A stretch of 64,000 nt of DNA from Duganella sp. Root336D2 (GTDB lineage: Bacteria > Pseudomonadota > Gammaproteobacteria > Burkholderiales > Burkholderiaceae_D), in assembly GCF_001425005.1 (NCBI RefSeq), contig NZ_LMDB01000012.1, positions 434,001 through 498,000 on the forward strand, given 5' to 3'. The notes below the pieces were generated by a model, which saw nothing but the letters and a program-made list of their open reading frames with translations, was not told the origin of the DNA and searched no databases. Positions 35,660 through 43,268 of the stretch are shown piece by piece. Every line of letters begins with the position of its first letter. Position 1 is the first letter of the stretch. The translations under genes and the position numbers were made by a program.

Positions 35660-36088
35660 TTGCCGAACGATATAACTTTGACGGAAATTGAAATCGCGTT
35701 TGTAGCGAAATTGAAGGCGGCGAAAGTTGCCTTTGCAGGGAAATCAATTCGGCGGCTCGATATCGGCATATTCCCTTGGCATGGGACTATCGAATTATCA
35801 GCACTGTGCGTCGGCGACGCTTGCCAGCTTGAGGATATCGCTGGCTGGCCCCATTACAACTTTTCTGCTGTGCAAGAAGGAGGATGGCCTGAAGCTGCTG
35901 ACGTTTGCGCTCGAATGGAAGCTTGTTGGAAAAGGGGCGTGGCCGCTAACGATTTCTTTGAGCTTTTTGGTGCGGCGATGAACTCTCAACTTGTCCTGGC
36001 TCAGTTAGAAGAATTCAATCGCACCGAAGATTTCGGCGTTACCTTGATGAATCCCGACGCAAAAAATTCAAGGAATTACTGCGTCTGA
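35660..36088 (+). CDS. Hypothetical protein
   Basis: A 142-residue soluble acidic protein starting at TTG 35660 with AGGGTG about 6 nt upstream. Features are ALCVGDACQLEDIAGWPHYNF in the middle and a C-terminus ending NYCV. I recognise no domain. Its size, acidity and setting among other small orphan genes resemble immunity-type proteins, but there is no toxin next to it. Base composition is lower in GC than the flanking core genes, in keeping with acquired DNA. Confidence 0.55.
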   Translation: MPNDITLTEIEIAFVAKLKAAKVAFAGKSIRRLDIGIFPWHGTIELSALCVGDACQLEDIAGWPHYNFSAVQEGGWPEAADVCARMEACWKRGVAANDFFELFGAAMNSQLVLAQLEEFNRTEDFGVTLMNPDAKNSRNYCV

Positions 36089-36104
36089 GTCTCGACAATT
36101 CAAT

Positions 36105-36226
36105 GTCCGCAATGGGCGGAACCCGCCTGTGGTGCCTGCCTAGCTACAAGTCTGAGCGCAACACTTGAGAATCGAGACAGAGTCTGACATCTAGTGTCAG
36201 ATGGGGGCAGCTTCCCCATTGCGGAC
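36105..36226. repeat. Inverted repeat between convergent genes
   Basis: GTCCGCAATGGG (36105-36116) is exactly complementary to CCCATTGCGGAC (36215-36226), with 98 bp between. Inside lies a smaller hairpin, CTGACA/TGTCAG at 36184-36200. It occupies the gap between two convergent genes (36088 and 36281). It could be a small mobile repeat (MITE-like) or a bidirectional termination region. Confidence 0.6.
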
Positions 36227-36280
36227 GCCCTATAAAGTCTTTGAGGCCGGCTTGAAGCGGGGCCGCCATCTTAGCGCACA

Positions 36281-36793
36281 TCAAACTGCGTTTTGCCAAT
36301 AACTGGCGAGCGCTTTAAGGGCGTCTGAATGCCTTACGTCATCTTCCAAGCTCGCAGTAAATTTAAGGAAATGAATGACGATTTGCCTTTGGATCTCATT
36401 CAGAGCCGAATACTGTGCGATGGCGTATGCACGTAAATCCTCATTCTTAGTCGATGGTAAGAGCGAAGAAATGGTCATTCCAAGCACATCAGTTTCCCAG
36501 ATTGACCTATGGTGGTTCTTTAAACTGTAACGCATGTATGCGGGCAAATAATAGAGAAATTCTTCGGCTCCCATGTGAGCAAGTAAGCAGTCGCATTCTT
36601 CGATCTCTTCATCGGGAATTTCTTGCCAAGTTCTATCTACCCGTTTCTTGCCAGCCGCCGTCCACTCATCCGCAGTAATTTCCCGCGACATTCCATACTT
36701 ATCGGTTAATTGAAACTGCCGCAATGACGTCTCTGCACGTGCGGTGCCATCAAACGCATCTTCAATGCCTGTGATTAGACTGACCAGGTTCAT
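36281..36793 (-). CDS. DUF6714-like protein
   Basis: A 170-residue soluble protein. The central ECDCLLAHMGAEEFLYYLPAYM resembles the small family DUF6714, in which an L-YYLPA-M motif is conserved. The start is ATG 36793 or GTG 36799. No function is known; related proteins are often scattered in accessory regions with immunity-type genes. It is the last of four minus-strand small genes (36281-37852). Confidence 0.6.
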   Translation of the reverse strand: MNLVSLITGIEDAFDGTARAETSLRQFQLTDKYGMSREITADEWTAAGKKRVDRTWQEIPDEEIEECDCLLAHMGAEEFLYYLPAYMRYSLKNHHRSIWETDVLGMTISSLLPSTKNEDLRAYAIAQYSALNEIQRQIVIHFLKFTASLEDDVRHSDALKALASYWQNAV

Positions 36794-36831
36794 GTTCACT
36801 CAAATATTCTGAAAGATCAGATCGGGTTTGC

Positions 36832-37068
36832 TCAGGGGAGCAGGTCTTCCACGATCTTCAATGCGGCGCGCTCCGCCTCGGCCTCGGCGGCATGCTGGTC
36901 CAATAAGGTAAGATCCGCCGACACGCGCCGTTTTGGATAGATGTGGGTCATATGCATCGGGTTCGCAGATGGTGCGAAGATGGAAACGTAGGCGCCCCAT
37001 TGCTTCGTGCCTTCCAGCAGTTCGCCTGTGAACTCGATCTCGTAACCGTCAACGCTTTTGGTGGGCAT
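36832..37068 (-). CDS. Hypothetical small protein
   Basis: A 78-residue protein beginning MPTKSVDGYEIEFTGELLEG and ending in an acidic helix (AEAEAERAALKIVEDLLP). GGAG lies 7 nt before ATG 37068, which favours it over ATG 37074. No family recognised. It lies 32 bp after the phosphatase-like gene on the same strand. Confidence 0.6.
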   Translation of the reverse strand: MPTKSVDGYEIEFTGELLEGTKQWGAYVSIFAPSANPMHMTHIYPKRRVSADLTLLDQHAAEAEAERAALKIVEDLLP

Positions 37069-37100
37069 CCCCATTCTCCGCTTTGCATATGTGAGCAGTA

Positions 37101-37424
37101 TTAGCGCAGGAACTTGCCGGCTTTGAGTTCCAGAAGCCGCACCAACTCCGCTTGCATGTATTCGTAATCGTCTGGAATGTCGAGGCAGATCACACGCTTT
37201 CCGTTCAGGTGCGCCCGGAAGTTCCTGGAAAGGCGGTTGCGATGGGCCTTCTCCATCACGAAGATAATGTTTGCCCACGCTATCTGCTCGGTCGACAGCG
37301 ACACGTCGGCATCATTGCCCAGGCCGGCCGAATCGGTTTCCACGTCAGGCCAGCTTGCGAATACATGCTCCGCCGTCGGGCTGCGCAAGCGGTTTTGTGT
37401 GCAGATGAAAAGTGCTCGTTTCAT
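37101..37424 (-). CDS. Low-molecular-weight tyrosine-phosphatase-like protein
   Basis: A 107-residue protein beginning MKRALFICTQNRLRSPTAE. This matches the phosphatase P-loop C-x5-R-S (Cys8, Arg14, Ser15) of the LMW-PTP superfamily in a short version. The usual C-terminal DP general-acid loop appears as CLDIPDDYEYM. Start ATG 37424 overlaps the stop of the preceding NTF2-like gene (ATGA). It probably dephosphorylates a small or protein phosphoester; the substrate is unknown. Confidence 0.75.
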   Translation of the reverse strand: MKRALFICTQNRLRSPTAEHVFASWPDVETDSAGLGNDADVSLSTEQIAWANIIFVMEKAHRNRLSRNFRAHLNGKRVICLDIPDDYEYMQAELVRLLELKAGKFLR

Positions 37425-37852
37425 TGAATCCTTGTTACGTGGCTTACTACGATCGTCCAATTTCCTTTAACACGCACTAGCGTATCAGTGAATCGGACAT
37501 CCAGCGCAAACGGCTTGCCGCCGGAGCGTCCTTTGAGTGAGGTGATGCCTTGGACAACGGCCGCATCGCCATATACGCGTGCCGTCATGCTGTGATTCTC
37601 AAAGCGATCGTATTGCGGATCGCCGTCGCGAACTTCCTGGATCGCTTGCGCACGGCTCTGGACTTCGGAGTTCGAACTCACGAGATTGAACTCGGGAGCC
37701 AGCAAGCGCTCCAGTGCTGGAATATCCCGTAATCGAAACGCTTCACACGCCGCTTGCGTGAGGGCCATCACTTCCTGCTCCGGCGTGGGCGCCGCCATCG
37801 CTGAATGAAAGGCAAGGGCAGCTAAAAGACAAAGCGCGCGAATGAAGGACAT
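37421..37852 (-). CDS. Exported NTF2-like (DUF4440-type) protein
   Basis: A 143-residue protein with a signal peptide (MSFIRALCLLAALAFHSAMA). The remainder is an NTF2-like fold: LTQAACEAFRLRDIPALERLLAPEF, RVYGDAAVVQG, RFTDTLVRVKGNWTIVVSHVTR. DUF4440-type proteins are small ligand-binding or enzyme-like domains of unknown role. It is the first of four co-directional small genes, translationally coupled to the phosphatase-like gene. Confidence 0.75.
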   Translation of the reverse strand: MSFIRALCLLAALAFHSAMAAPTPEQEVMALTQAACEAFRLRDIPALERLLAPEFNLVSSNSEVQSRAQAIQEVRDGDPQYDRFENHSMTARVYGDAAVVQGITSLKGRSGGKPFALDVRFTDTLVRVKGNWTIVVSHVTRIQ

Positions 37853-37937
37853 GGCTGGTCTCCGGGAATTTTGCAGGAATCTTATCAAATTTAAACCAGG
37901 TCAAGGAAATCAAAAAACGGCGGTTCACATTGGTCTT

Positions 37938-37984
37938 TAACTACATTTAGTGTGTAATATCCATAAAGACACAACATATAGTTA
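37938..37984 (+). promoter_or_regulatory. Tandem NrdR boxes
   Basis: Two 16-bp sites match the NrdR consensus acaCwAtATaTwGtgt: TAACTACATTTAGTGT (37938-37953, 12 of 16) and ACACAACATATAGTTA (37969-37984, 13 of 16). Their 31-bp spacing (three helical turns) is the spacing typical of NrdR box pairs. They end 10 bp before the nrdD start. NrdR with dATP/ATP would repress the operon. Confidence 0.75.
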
Positions 37985-37993
37985 TTAAAAACG

Positions 37994-39715
37994 ATGACGC
38001 CGATTCGCAAGACAACCGTGGATGTGCAATCCTCGATCGATGAATACCTCCAGCAGCTTGACTGGCGGGTGAATGCCAACGCCAACCAGGGCTATTCCCT
38101 GGGCGGCATGATCCTCAATATCTCGGGCAAGATGGTCGCCAATTACTGGCTCGATCACGTCTACCCGCGTGAAGTCGGCGAGGCGCACCGCAATGCCGAT
38201 ATCCACATCCACGACCTCGACATGCTGGCCGGCTACTGCGCCGGCTGGTCGCTGCGTACTTTGCTGAGCGAAGGCCTGAATGGCGTGCCGGGGAAAGTGG
38301 AATCGGCGCCGCCGAAGCACTTGTCCAGCGCCGCCGGCCAGATCGTCAACTTCCTCGGTACACTGCAGAACGAATGGGCCGGTGCGCAGGCATTCAGTTC
38401 TTTCGACACCTATATGGCGCCTTATGTGCGCAAGGATAAGCTGGGATACGAGCAGGTACTGCAAACCATCCAGGAGCTGATCTACAACCTGAATGTCCCG
38501 TCGCGCTGGGGTACGCAAACGCCGTTCACCAATCTGACCTTCGACTGGACCTGTCCGGAAGACCTGCGGGAACAGGTGCCCGTGATCGCCGGCGAAGAAA
38601 TGCCCTTCACCTACGGCGAGCTGCAAGCCGAGATGGACATGATCAACCGCGCCTATATCGAAGTCATGATGCGCGGCGATGCCAAAGGGCGCGCCTTCAC
38701 TTTCCCGATCCCGACGTACAACATCACACCGGACTTCGACTGGCACAGCCCTAACGCGGAAATGCTGTTCGAGATGACGGCGCGCTACGGCCTGCCTTAT
38801 TTCCAGAACTTTGTGAATTCGGAACTCAAGCCGAACATGATCCGCTCCATGTGCTGCCGCCTGCAGCTCGACCTGCGCGAACTGCTCAAGCGCGGCAACG
38901 GCTTGTTTGGTTCGGCGGAGCAAACCGGCTCGCTTGGCGTGGTCACATTGAATTGCGCGCGCCTTGGCTACCTTTATGCGGGTGATGAGGCGGCGCTCCT
39001 TGGCCGCGTGGACGAACTTCTCGCGCTGGGCAAGACCAGCCTGGAAATCAAGCGCCAGGTGATCCAGCGCCTGATGGACGGTGGCCTGTTCCCCTATACC
39101 AAACGCTATCTCGGCACGCTGCGCAACCACTTCTCCACGCTCGGCGTGAACGGTATCAATGAAATGATCCGCAATTTCACCAACGACAGGGAAGACATCA
39201 CCACCGAAGCCGGCGCTGCGCTGGCCACCCGCCTGCTGGATCATATCCGCGCCCGCATGCTGGAGTTCCAGGAAGTGACCGGCCATATGTACAACCTGGA
39301 GGCGACTCCGGCCGAAGGCACAACCTACCGCTTTGCCAAGGAAGACCGAACCCGCATGCCGGCGATCCTCCAGGCCGGCACGAAGGAAATGCCGTACTAC
39401 ACCAACTCTTCGCAGCTCCCCGTTGGCTTTACCGACGATCCATTCGAGGCGCTGGAACGGCAGGACGAACTGCAAAGGAAGTACACCGGCGGCACGGTGC
39501 TGCACCTGTACATGACCGAGCAGGTATCCAGCGCCGATGCTTGCCGCCGCCTGGTGCAGCGCGCACTGACGCGCTTCCGCCTGCCCTATATCACCATTAC
39601 GCCGACATTCTCGATCTGCCCAAGACACGGCTACTTGAGCGGCAAGCACGAATTCTGTCCGAGATGCGATGAGGACATCATTGCGCGCAAATCGCGCGAA
39701 CTTTCACTTAACTGA
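37994..39715 (+). CDS. nrdD: Anaerobic (class III) ribonucleoside-triphosphate reductase, catalytic part
   Basis: A 573-residue protein that makes dNTPs without oxygen. It opens directly with the catalytic barrel (DWRVNANANQGYSLGG, ADIHIHDLDMLAGYCAG) and has no N-terminal ATP-cone. Active-site landmarks include SMCCRLQLDLRE and QTGSLGVVTLNCARLG. The C-terminus is the Zn-binding segment (ICPRHGYLSG, FCPRCDEDI). It stops before the glycyl-radical segment, which is a separate gene 10 bp downstream. There is no obvious ribosome-binding site before ATG 37994. The neighbours are the radical segment and nrdG. Confidence 0.92.
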   Translation: MTPIRKTTVDVQSSIDEYLQQLDWRVNANANQGYSLGGMILNISGKMVANYWLDHVYPREVGEAHRNADIHIHDLDMLAGYCAGWSLRTLLSEGLNGVPGKVESAPPKHLSSAAGQIVNFLGTLQNEWAGAQAFSSFDTYMAPYVRKDKLGYEQVLQTIQELIYNLNVPSRWGTQTPFTNLTFDWTCPEDLREQVPVIAGEEMPFTYGELQAEMDMINRAYIEVMMRGDAKGRAFTFPIPTYNITPDFDWHSPNAEMLFEMTARYGLPYFQNFVNSELKPNMIRSMCCRLQLDLRELLKRGNGLFGSAEQTGSLGVVTLNCARLGYLYAGDEAALLGRVDELLALGKTSLEIKRQVIQRLMDGGLFPYTKRYLGTLRNHFSTLGVNGINEMIRNFTNDREDITTEAGAALATRLLDHIRARMLEFQEVTGHMYNLEATPAEGTTYRFAKEDRTRMPAILQAGTKEMPYYTNSSQLPVGFTDDPFEALERQDELQRKYTGGTVLHLYMTEQVSSADACRRLVQRALTRFRLPYITITPTFSICPRHGYLSGKHEFCPRCDEDIIARKSRELSLN

Positions 39716-39725
39716 GGAGATATGC

Positions 39726-39899
39726 ATGACCGCTAACCAACCAGCCCGGGAGATCACGCTCACCAACGCCGAACGCCATCCTTGCGAAATCTGGACGCGC
39801 GTGATGGGCTACCACCGTCCATACTCGTCCTTCAACGTCGGCAAGAAGGGCGAATTCAACGAGCGCACTTATTTCGTCGAGCGCAAGAATAATGGCTGA
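39726..39899 (+). CDS. Glycyl-radical segment of class III ribonucleotide reductase (separate gene)
   Basis: A 57-residue protein. HPCEIWTRVMGYHRP contains the RVxGY glycyl-radical signature (Gly28 would carry the radical), and SSFNVGKKGEFNERTYF is the usual NrdD tail. In typical NrdD this is the C-terminus of one chain. Here it has its own GAGGAG ribosome-binding site overlapping the nrdD stop, its own ATG, and lies in a different frame. It must dock into the nrdD product for activity. It overlaps nrdG by 8 bp. Confidence 0.85.
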   Translation: MTANQPAREITLTNAERHPCEIWTRVMGYHRPYSSFNVGKKGEFNERTYFVERKNNG

Positions 39900-40602
39900 C
39901 AGGGAGCTCAAGGTTGGCGGCTACGCAAAGTTCACGTCGACCGACTATCCTGGAGAGCTGGCGGCCGTGGTGTTTGTCCAGGGCTGTCCCTGGCGCTGCG
40001 GCTACTGCCATAACCCGCACCTGCAGCCTCGCGACGCTGAGCCGGCAATTGCATGGCGTGATTTACTTGCCTTCCTCGCAGGCAGGGCAGGGATGCTGGA
40101 TGCCGTAGTTTTCTCCGGCGGCGAGCCGACCCTCGATCCTGCGCTGGAAAACGCCATGCGCAGCGTGAAAGGTCTTGGCTTTAAGATCGGCCTGCACACG
40201 GCAGGCATCTACCCAGAGCGTTTGAAACAGGTACTGCCTCTGGTGGACTGGGTGGGGTTGGATATCAAGACCGCATTCGATGCCTACGACGAACTGACTG
40301 GCGCCAGCGGCAGTGCGCAAGCAGCCCATGCAGCGGCACGCCTGGTGATTGAAAGCGGCGTGCCATACGAATTCAGGACCACGGTGCATCCCAAGTTGAC
40401 CACACGCCAGCATATTGTCACACTGACGCAACAGGTCTCGGACATGGGATGCGAGACTTATGTGCTGCAGGACTTTCGCTCTGCGGGATGCCGAGTCCAG
40501 GACTTGGTGAATTCCTCCAGCGAGGGCGGGCTGGACGGCGAATTGATCGGGCAGGTGAAATCGAAGTTCCGCCAGTTTATGCTAAGGCGTGCGGACGGCT
40601 GA
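39892..40602 (+). CDS. nrdG: Anaerobic ribonucleotide reductase activating enzyme (radical SAM)
   Basis: A 236-residue radical-SAM enzyme that uses S-adenosylmethionine and a [4Fe-4S] cluster to create the glycyl radical. The cluster motif CxxxCxxC is GCPWRCGYCHNP, followed by VVFSGGEPTL (SAM-binding GGE motif). It is somewhat longer than E. coli-type NrdG (~155) and closer to the 'NrdG2' type. The ATG overlaps the end of the radical-segment gene by 8 bp. The 3' end overlaps a convergent hydrolase gene by 26 bp. Confidence 0.9.
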   Translation: MADRELKVGGYAKFTSTDYPGELAAVVFVQGCPWRCGYCHNPHLQPRDAEPAIAWRDLLAFLAGRAGMLDAVVFSGGEPTLDPALENAMRSVKGLGFKIGLHTAGIYPERLKQVLPLVDWVGLDIKTAFDAYDELTGASGSAQAAHAAARLVIESGVPYEFRTTVHPKLTTRQHIVTLTQQVSDMGCETYVLQDFRSAGCRVQDLVNSSSEGGLDGELIGQVKSKFRQFMLRRADG

Positions 40603-41479
40603 TCAGTTTCGTTGAAACGGCCTGTCTCAATATTGTCCCGGCCATGTCCAAGGCATTTTTGCCTTCTGCCAGTTGCGGGTAGTAGTTCGGCCAGAAGTGG
40701 AACATCTTCGGCCATATCTCCAGCCGCACCTGGACGTCCGCCAGGGTTGCTGATCGGGCGAGGGCGATCGCGTCATCCAATAGCGTTTCGGTCGCGCCAA
40801 CGAAAATGGTGAGCGGTGCGATGCCGCGCAGGTCCGCGAAAGCGGGAGAGGCCAGGGGAGTATTCCTCGGCTGGCCGGCAAGGTACTGTGCGGCCAGGAA
40901 CTGCATGAGCTCCCGGTTCAGCACCGGGTCGCGTTCTGCGTTACGGGTGTAGCTGTCGGCCGAAATGCTCATGTCGGCCCAAGGCGAGAAAAGGACAACG
41001 CCTTTCGGCTGGGGCAAGCCAAGTTCCCGCAAGCGCACCAGCATGGCAGCCGCCAGGCCAGCACCCGCACTATCTCCTGCGACTGTAACCTGGCGGCTGC
41101 AATCCAGCAGATACTTATACCCGTTGATTGCATCTTCCAGGGCATGAGGGAAGGGGAATTCGGGGGCGAGCCGGTATTCGAGGGCGAGTGTTTTCATTTC
41201 CGCGGCGCGCCCCAACTCGCTTACGAAATGGCGATGGCTTGCCAGGGAACCCGAAACGAAACCGCCTCCATGCAGGTAGAGAATGACGCCATCATCACGC
41301 GCGGCAGGGGTGGAAGTCCATTCGGCCGGAACGCCATTGGCGATGACGGGCGTTACCTGAACGTCTGGCGCTGTCGGATAGCGCTCGGCCAGCTCATCGC
41401 ACGCTACCCGGCGCTGCTCAATGCTGAGGTTCGCTGGCCGGGCGCGAAACATGGCCTCCAATTGATCGAGCTCGCTCAT
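40577..41479 (-). CDS. Alpha/beta hydrolase (HSL-type esterase)
   Basis: A 300-residue cytoplasmic esterase-like protein. HSL-family motifs are intact: oxyanion-hole YLHGGGFVSG, nucleophile elbow GDSAGAG, Asp in ATETLLDDA and His in MFHFWP near the end. Compared with the exported hydrolase at 29591 it lacks a signal peptide. Typical substrates are short acyl esters. It converges on nrdG with a 26-bp overlap of coding ends. Confidence 0.83.
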   Translation of the reverse strand: MSELDQLEAMFRARPANLSIEQRRVACDELAERYPTAPDVQVTPVIANGVPAEWTSTPAARDDGVILYLHGGGFVSGSLASHRHFVSELGRAAEMKTLALEYRLAPEFPFPHALEDAINGYKYLLDCSRQVTVAGDSAGAGLAAAMLVRLRELGLPQPKGVVLFSPWADMSISADSYTRNAERDPVLNRELMQFLAAQYLAGQPRNTPLASPAFADLRGIAPLTIFVGATETLLDDAIALARSATLADVQVRLEIWPKMFHFWPNYYPQLAEGKNALDMAGTILRQAVSTKLISRPHALA

Positions 41480-41576
41480 AGGCTAGCTTTTAAAAGGTGT
41501 CAGACTATACGGTTTAGACGCGGAGCTGAGTCGAGTCAAGGTTAAATTACGCCGACTTGACCAGGCGGGATACTGC

Positions 41577-41882
41577 CTAAGCGAACACCGGACGGAAGAA
41601 GCTTCGTTCATAGCTGACGATACAACGGGTATCTTCGGCATATTTGAAAGCGGCCTGGCACTCCGGGTCCGCCAGAGACTTGATCCTGTATTCCTCATAC
41701 TTCGCCAGGCTCGGGAAAGAGAACATCGCCAGGGCGACATTGTTCGTGCCTTCCGACGGCAGGAAGTAGCCGTGGTGGGTGCCGCCAAATTTCTCTACTA
41801 GCGGAATCCAGACTTTACCGTAACGCTCAAATTCCTTGAGCTTGTACGGGTCGATGATGTAGCGGAGGTAGCAGGTGATCAT
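41577..41882 (-). CDS. NIPSNAP family protein
   Basis: A 101-residue single-domain NIPSNAP protein (ferredoxin-like dimeric alpha/beta barrel): MITCYLRYIIDPYKLKEFERY, then FGGTHHGYFLPSEGTNNVALAMFSF. Its exact role is unknown; relatives occur as stand-alone small-molecule-binding proteins. It is the last of nine tightly packed minus-strand genes. Confidence 0.82.
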   Translation of the reverse strand: MITCYLRYIIDPYKLKEFERYGKVWIPLVEKFGGTHHGYFLPSEGTNNVALAMFSFPSLAKYEEYRIKSLADPECQAAFKYAEDTRCIVSYERSFFRPVFA

Positions 41883-41903
41883 GGGGCCCCTTTATGGTTG
41901 AAT

Positions 41904-42398
41904 TTAATCGTTTGCGCCGCGCAGCTTTCGCATGAGCAGGATCGCTATGCCGATCGCCCCAGCTAGAACGCATGACCAGTGCAAGGTGTCGAGAGGGATC
42001 GCCCTCAGGAGTGGATTGGAATCGCTGAGCGGTGCAAAAGGCCGGATATCCGAATGCATGATGCTGTCGAATACGACGTGAGTGTAGCTGCCGAATGCGG
42101 CACCCGTTGCTACGCTGGCAGTGCTCAAATCGCGCCAGCCAAACAGATTCGGCAGCCGTAGTCGGTTGGCGCCGGCGCGCACTGCGATAAATAGCGCAAT
42201 GGCCAGGAAAATGATGAGCGTCGCCCCGATATAGGTATGAAAGAAGCGATGGAGCGGAAACTGCCCGGTACGCATGTAATAGAACGGCTCGATGTCGATC
42301 AGGACGTTCGCGGCGCAAAACGCAATGAAGCTGATTCGCTTGGGTGCGATTGCGTGAATTGCGGCCCCTGGGCCAAAGTGAAATGGGGTAATCGGCAT
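41904..42398 (-). CDS. Multi-TM protein, YdjM/DUF4184-like putative metal-dependent hydrolase
   Basis: A 164-residue membrane protein with about four TM helices, starting MPITPFHFGPGAAIHA. The early His, the DIEPFYYM and HRFFHTYIGATL segments, and THVVFDSIMHSD are the conserved His/Asp pattern of the membrane-bound YdjM/DUF4184-type hydrolase-like proteins. The ATG at 42398 fits the family start (MPxTPxH). The substrate is unknown. Confidence 0.7.
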   Translation of the reverse strand: MPITPFHFGPGAAIHAIAPKRISFIAFCAANVLIDIEPFYYMRTGQFPLHRFFHTYIGATLIIFLAIALFIAVRAGANRLRLPNLFGWRDLSTASVATGAAFGSYTHVVFDSIMHSDIRPFAPLSDSNPLLRAIPLDTLHWSCVLAGAIGIAILLMRKLRGAND

Positions 42399-42420
42399 TG
42401 CGCGGGAACCAATACGAAGC

Positions 42421-42873
42421 TTATGAAATGATAGGAGTTGCCATCGCCTCCGCCGTGCCCTTGGCGGCAATGCGGTTCAGGGTTCGTTCCAACGCTGCAG
42501 TATCGGGATAAATGCGGACGCTGGTTACTCGACCCCAGCGGATTTCGATCAGGTTCACGCCTTCCGCAGTGGTTTTGACGCCGTCGGTGCCGTTGTTTGT
42601 TTCGGTCCAAATCGCCTCGACCTGCGTGTGCCATGGCCAACCCGAAACCCTCACCTCGTGAAGCGTGAAGTTGATCCCCTGCAGCAGGCGAAGCAGCCGC
42701 TCGTACCAGGCGAGAATCGCTTCGGGAGTCCTGCGTGTTCCTGATAATGCATGTGTGCCGACAAAATAGTGCGTGGCGTGCGGAGCCAGTTCATCGGTTA
42801 CGGCCTCGATGCGTCCTGCGCTGAGCCCAGCAAATACCTGCGTGATTTTGCGGCGTACGATAGCGTGGTACAT
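42421..42873 (-). CDS. SnoaL/NTF2-like protein
   Basis: A 150-residue cytoplasmic NTF2-like protein (MYHAIVRRKITQVFAGLSAGRIEAVTDELA, then HYFVGTHALSG and GVNLIEIRWGRVTSVRIYPD). This is a SnoaL-type small-molecule pocket. No signal peptide. It lies in the run of small genes, 22 bp before the multi-TM gene. Confidence 0.75.
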   Translation of the reverse strand: MYHAIVRRKITQVFAGLSAGRIEAVTDELAPHATHYFVGTHALSGTRRTPEAILAWYERLLRLLQGINFTLHEVRVSGWPWHTQVEAIWTETNNGTDGVKTTAEGVNLIEIRWGRVTSVRIYPDTAALERTLNRIAAKGTAEAMATPIIS

Positions 42874-42905
42874 AGGCTATTCCTTAGCCAGTTTGAAAGC
42901 TGCAA

Positions 42906-43268
42906 TCATGGCGATCCTAACCAGAGAAGGGCTGCGACGGCGAAGAAAACTATCCAGGACAGGTGCCTGCCGCGGGTGAAGCAGAGCGGGAACAGGCCAG
43001 ATAGCAGAGCAACGATACTGAAGACACGCAGTACCGTTCCGGCCTGCAGCTGATCACCGGATGCAAGCATGACAAGGGCGGCGATACCCCACCAGACCAA
43101 GGTGAGGAGGTGCCAGACAAATCTCAACGTTCCCGTTGTGAAGTCGGTTCCACCGAAAAGCGTGGGCAGGTTATCGCGTTTGAAGAGGCGAATGAGGATG
43201 TAGCGCTCGCCGAGATACGAGTGGGCGACGCCGGTGATGAAAAGCAGAATTGCGGCGATGGTCAGCAT
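42906..43268 (-). CDS. Small membrane protein, four TM helices
   Basis: A 120-residue hydrophobic protein with about four TM segments. The first helix is followed by HSYLGERYILIRLFKRDNLP, and a WHLLTLVWWGIAALVM helix follows. No domain I can name. The start at 43268 overlaps the upstream gene by 7 bp, so the two are co-translated. Confidence 0.65.
   Translation of the reverse strand: MLTIAAILLFITGVAHSYLGERYILIRLFKRDNLPTLFGGTDFTTGTLRFVWHLLTLVWWGIAALVMLASGDQLQAGTVLRVFSIVALLSGLFPLCFTRGRHLSWIVFFAVAALLWLGSP

Noticed and set aside
35307-35747. Overlapping frames around the Sir2 remnant (plus 35319-35549 and minus 35307-35747)
   Set aside because: Neither shows a domain, a ribosome-binding site or credible composition. 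Only the Sir2 fragment in the 35255 frame is recognisable.
37985-39649. A 554-codon minus frame opposite nrdD
   Set aside because: The plus frame is unmistakably NrdD; the other is a shadow rich in His, Gln and Arg.
39700-39726. nrdD broken by a simple frameshift (pseudogene)
   Set aside because: The downstream piece has its own strong ribosome-binding site and ATG, keeps all radical-site residues, and overlaps nrdG in an orderly way. Random damage would not supply these. A sequencing error remains a check to make.
41480-41576. Possible terminator after the NIPSNAP gene (GTCAAG/CTTGAC)
   Set aside because: Only 6-bp arms with a long loop and no T-tract.
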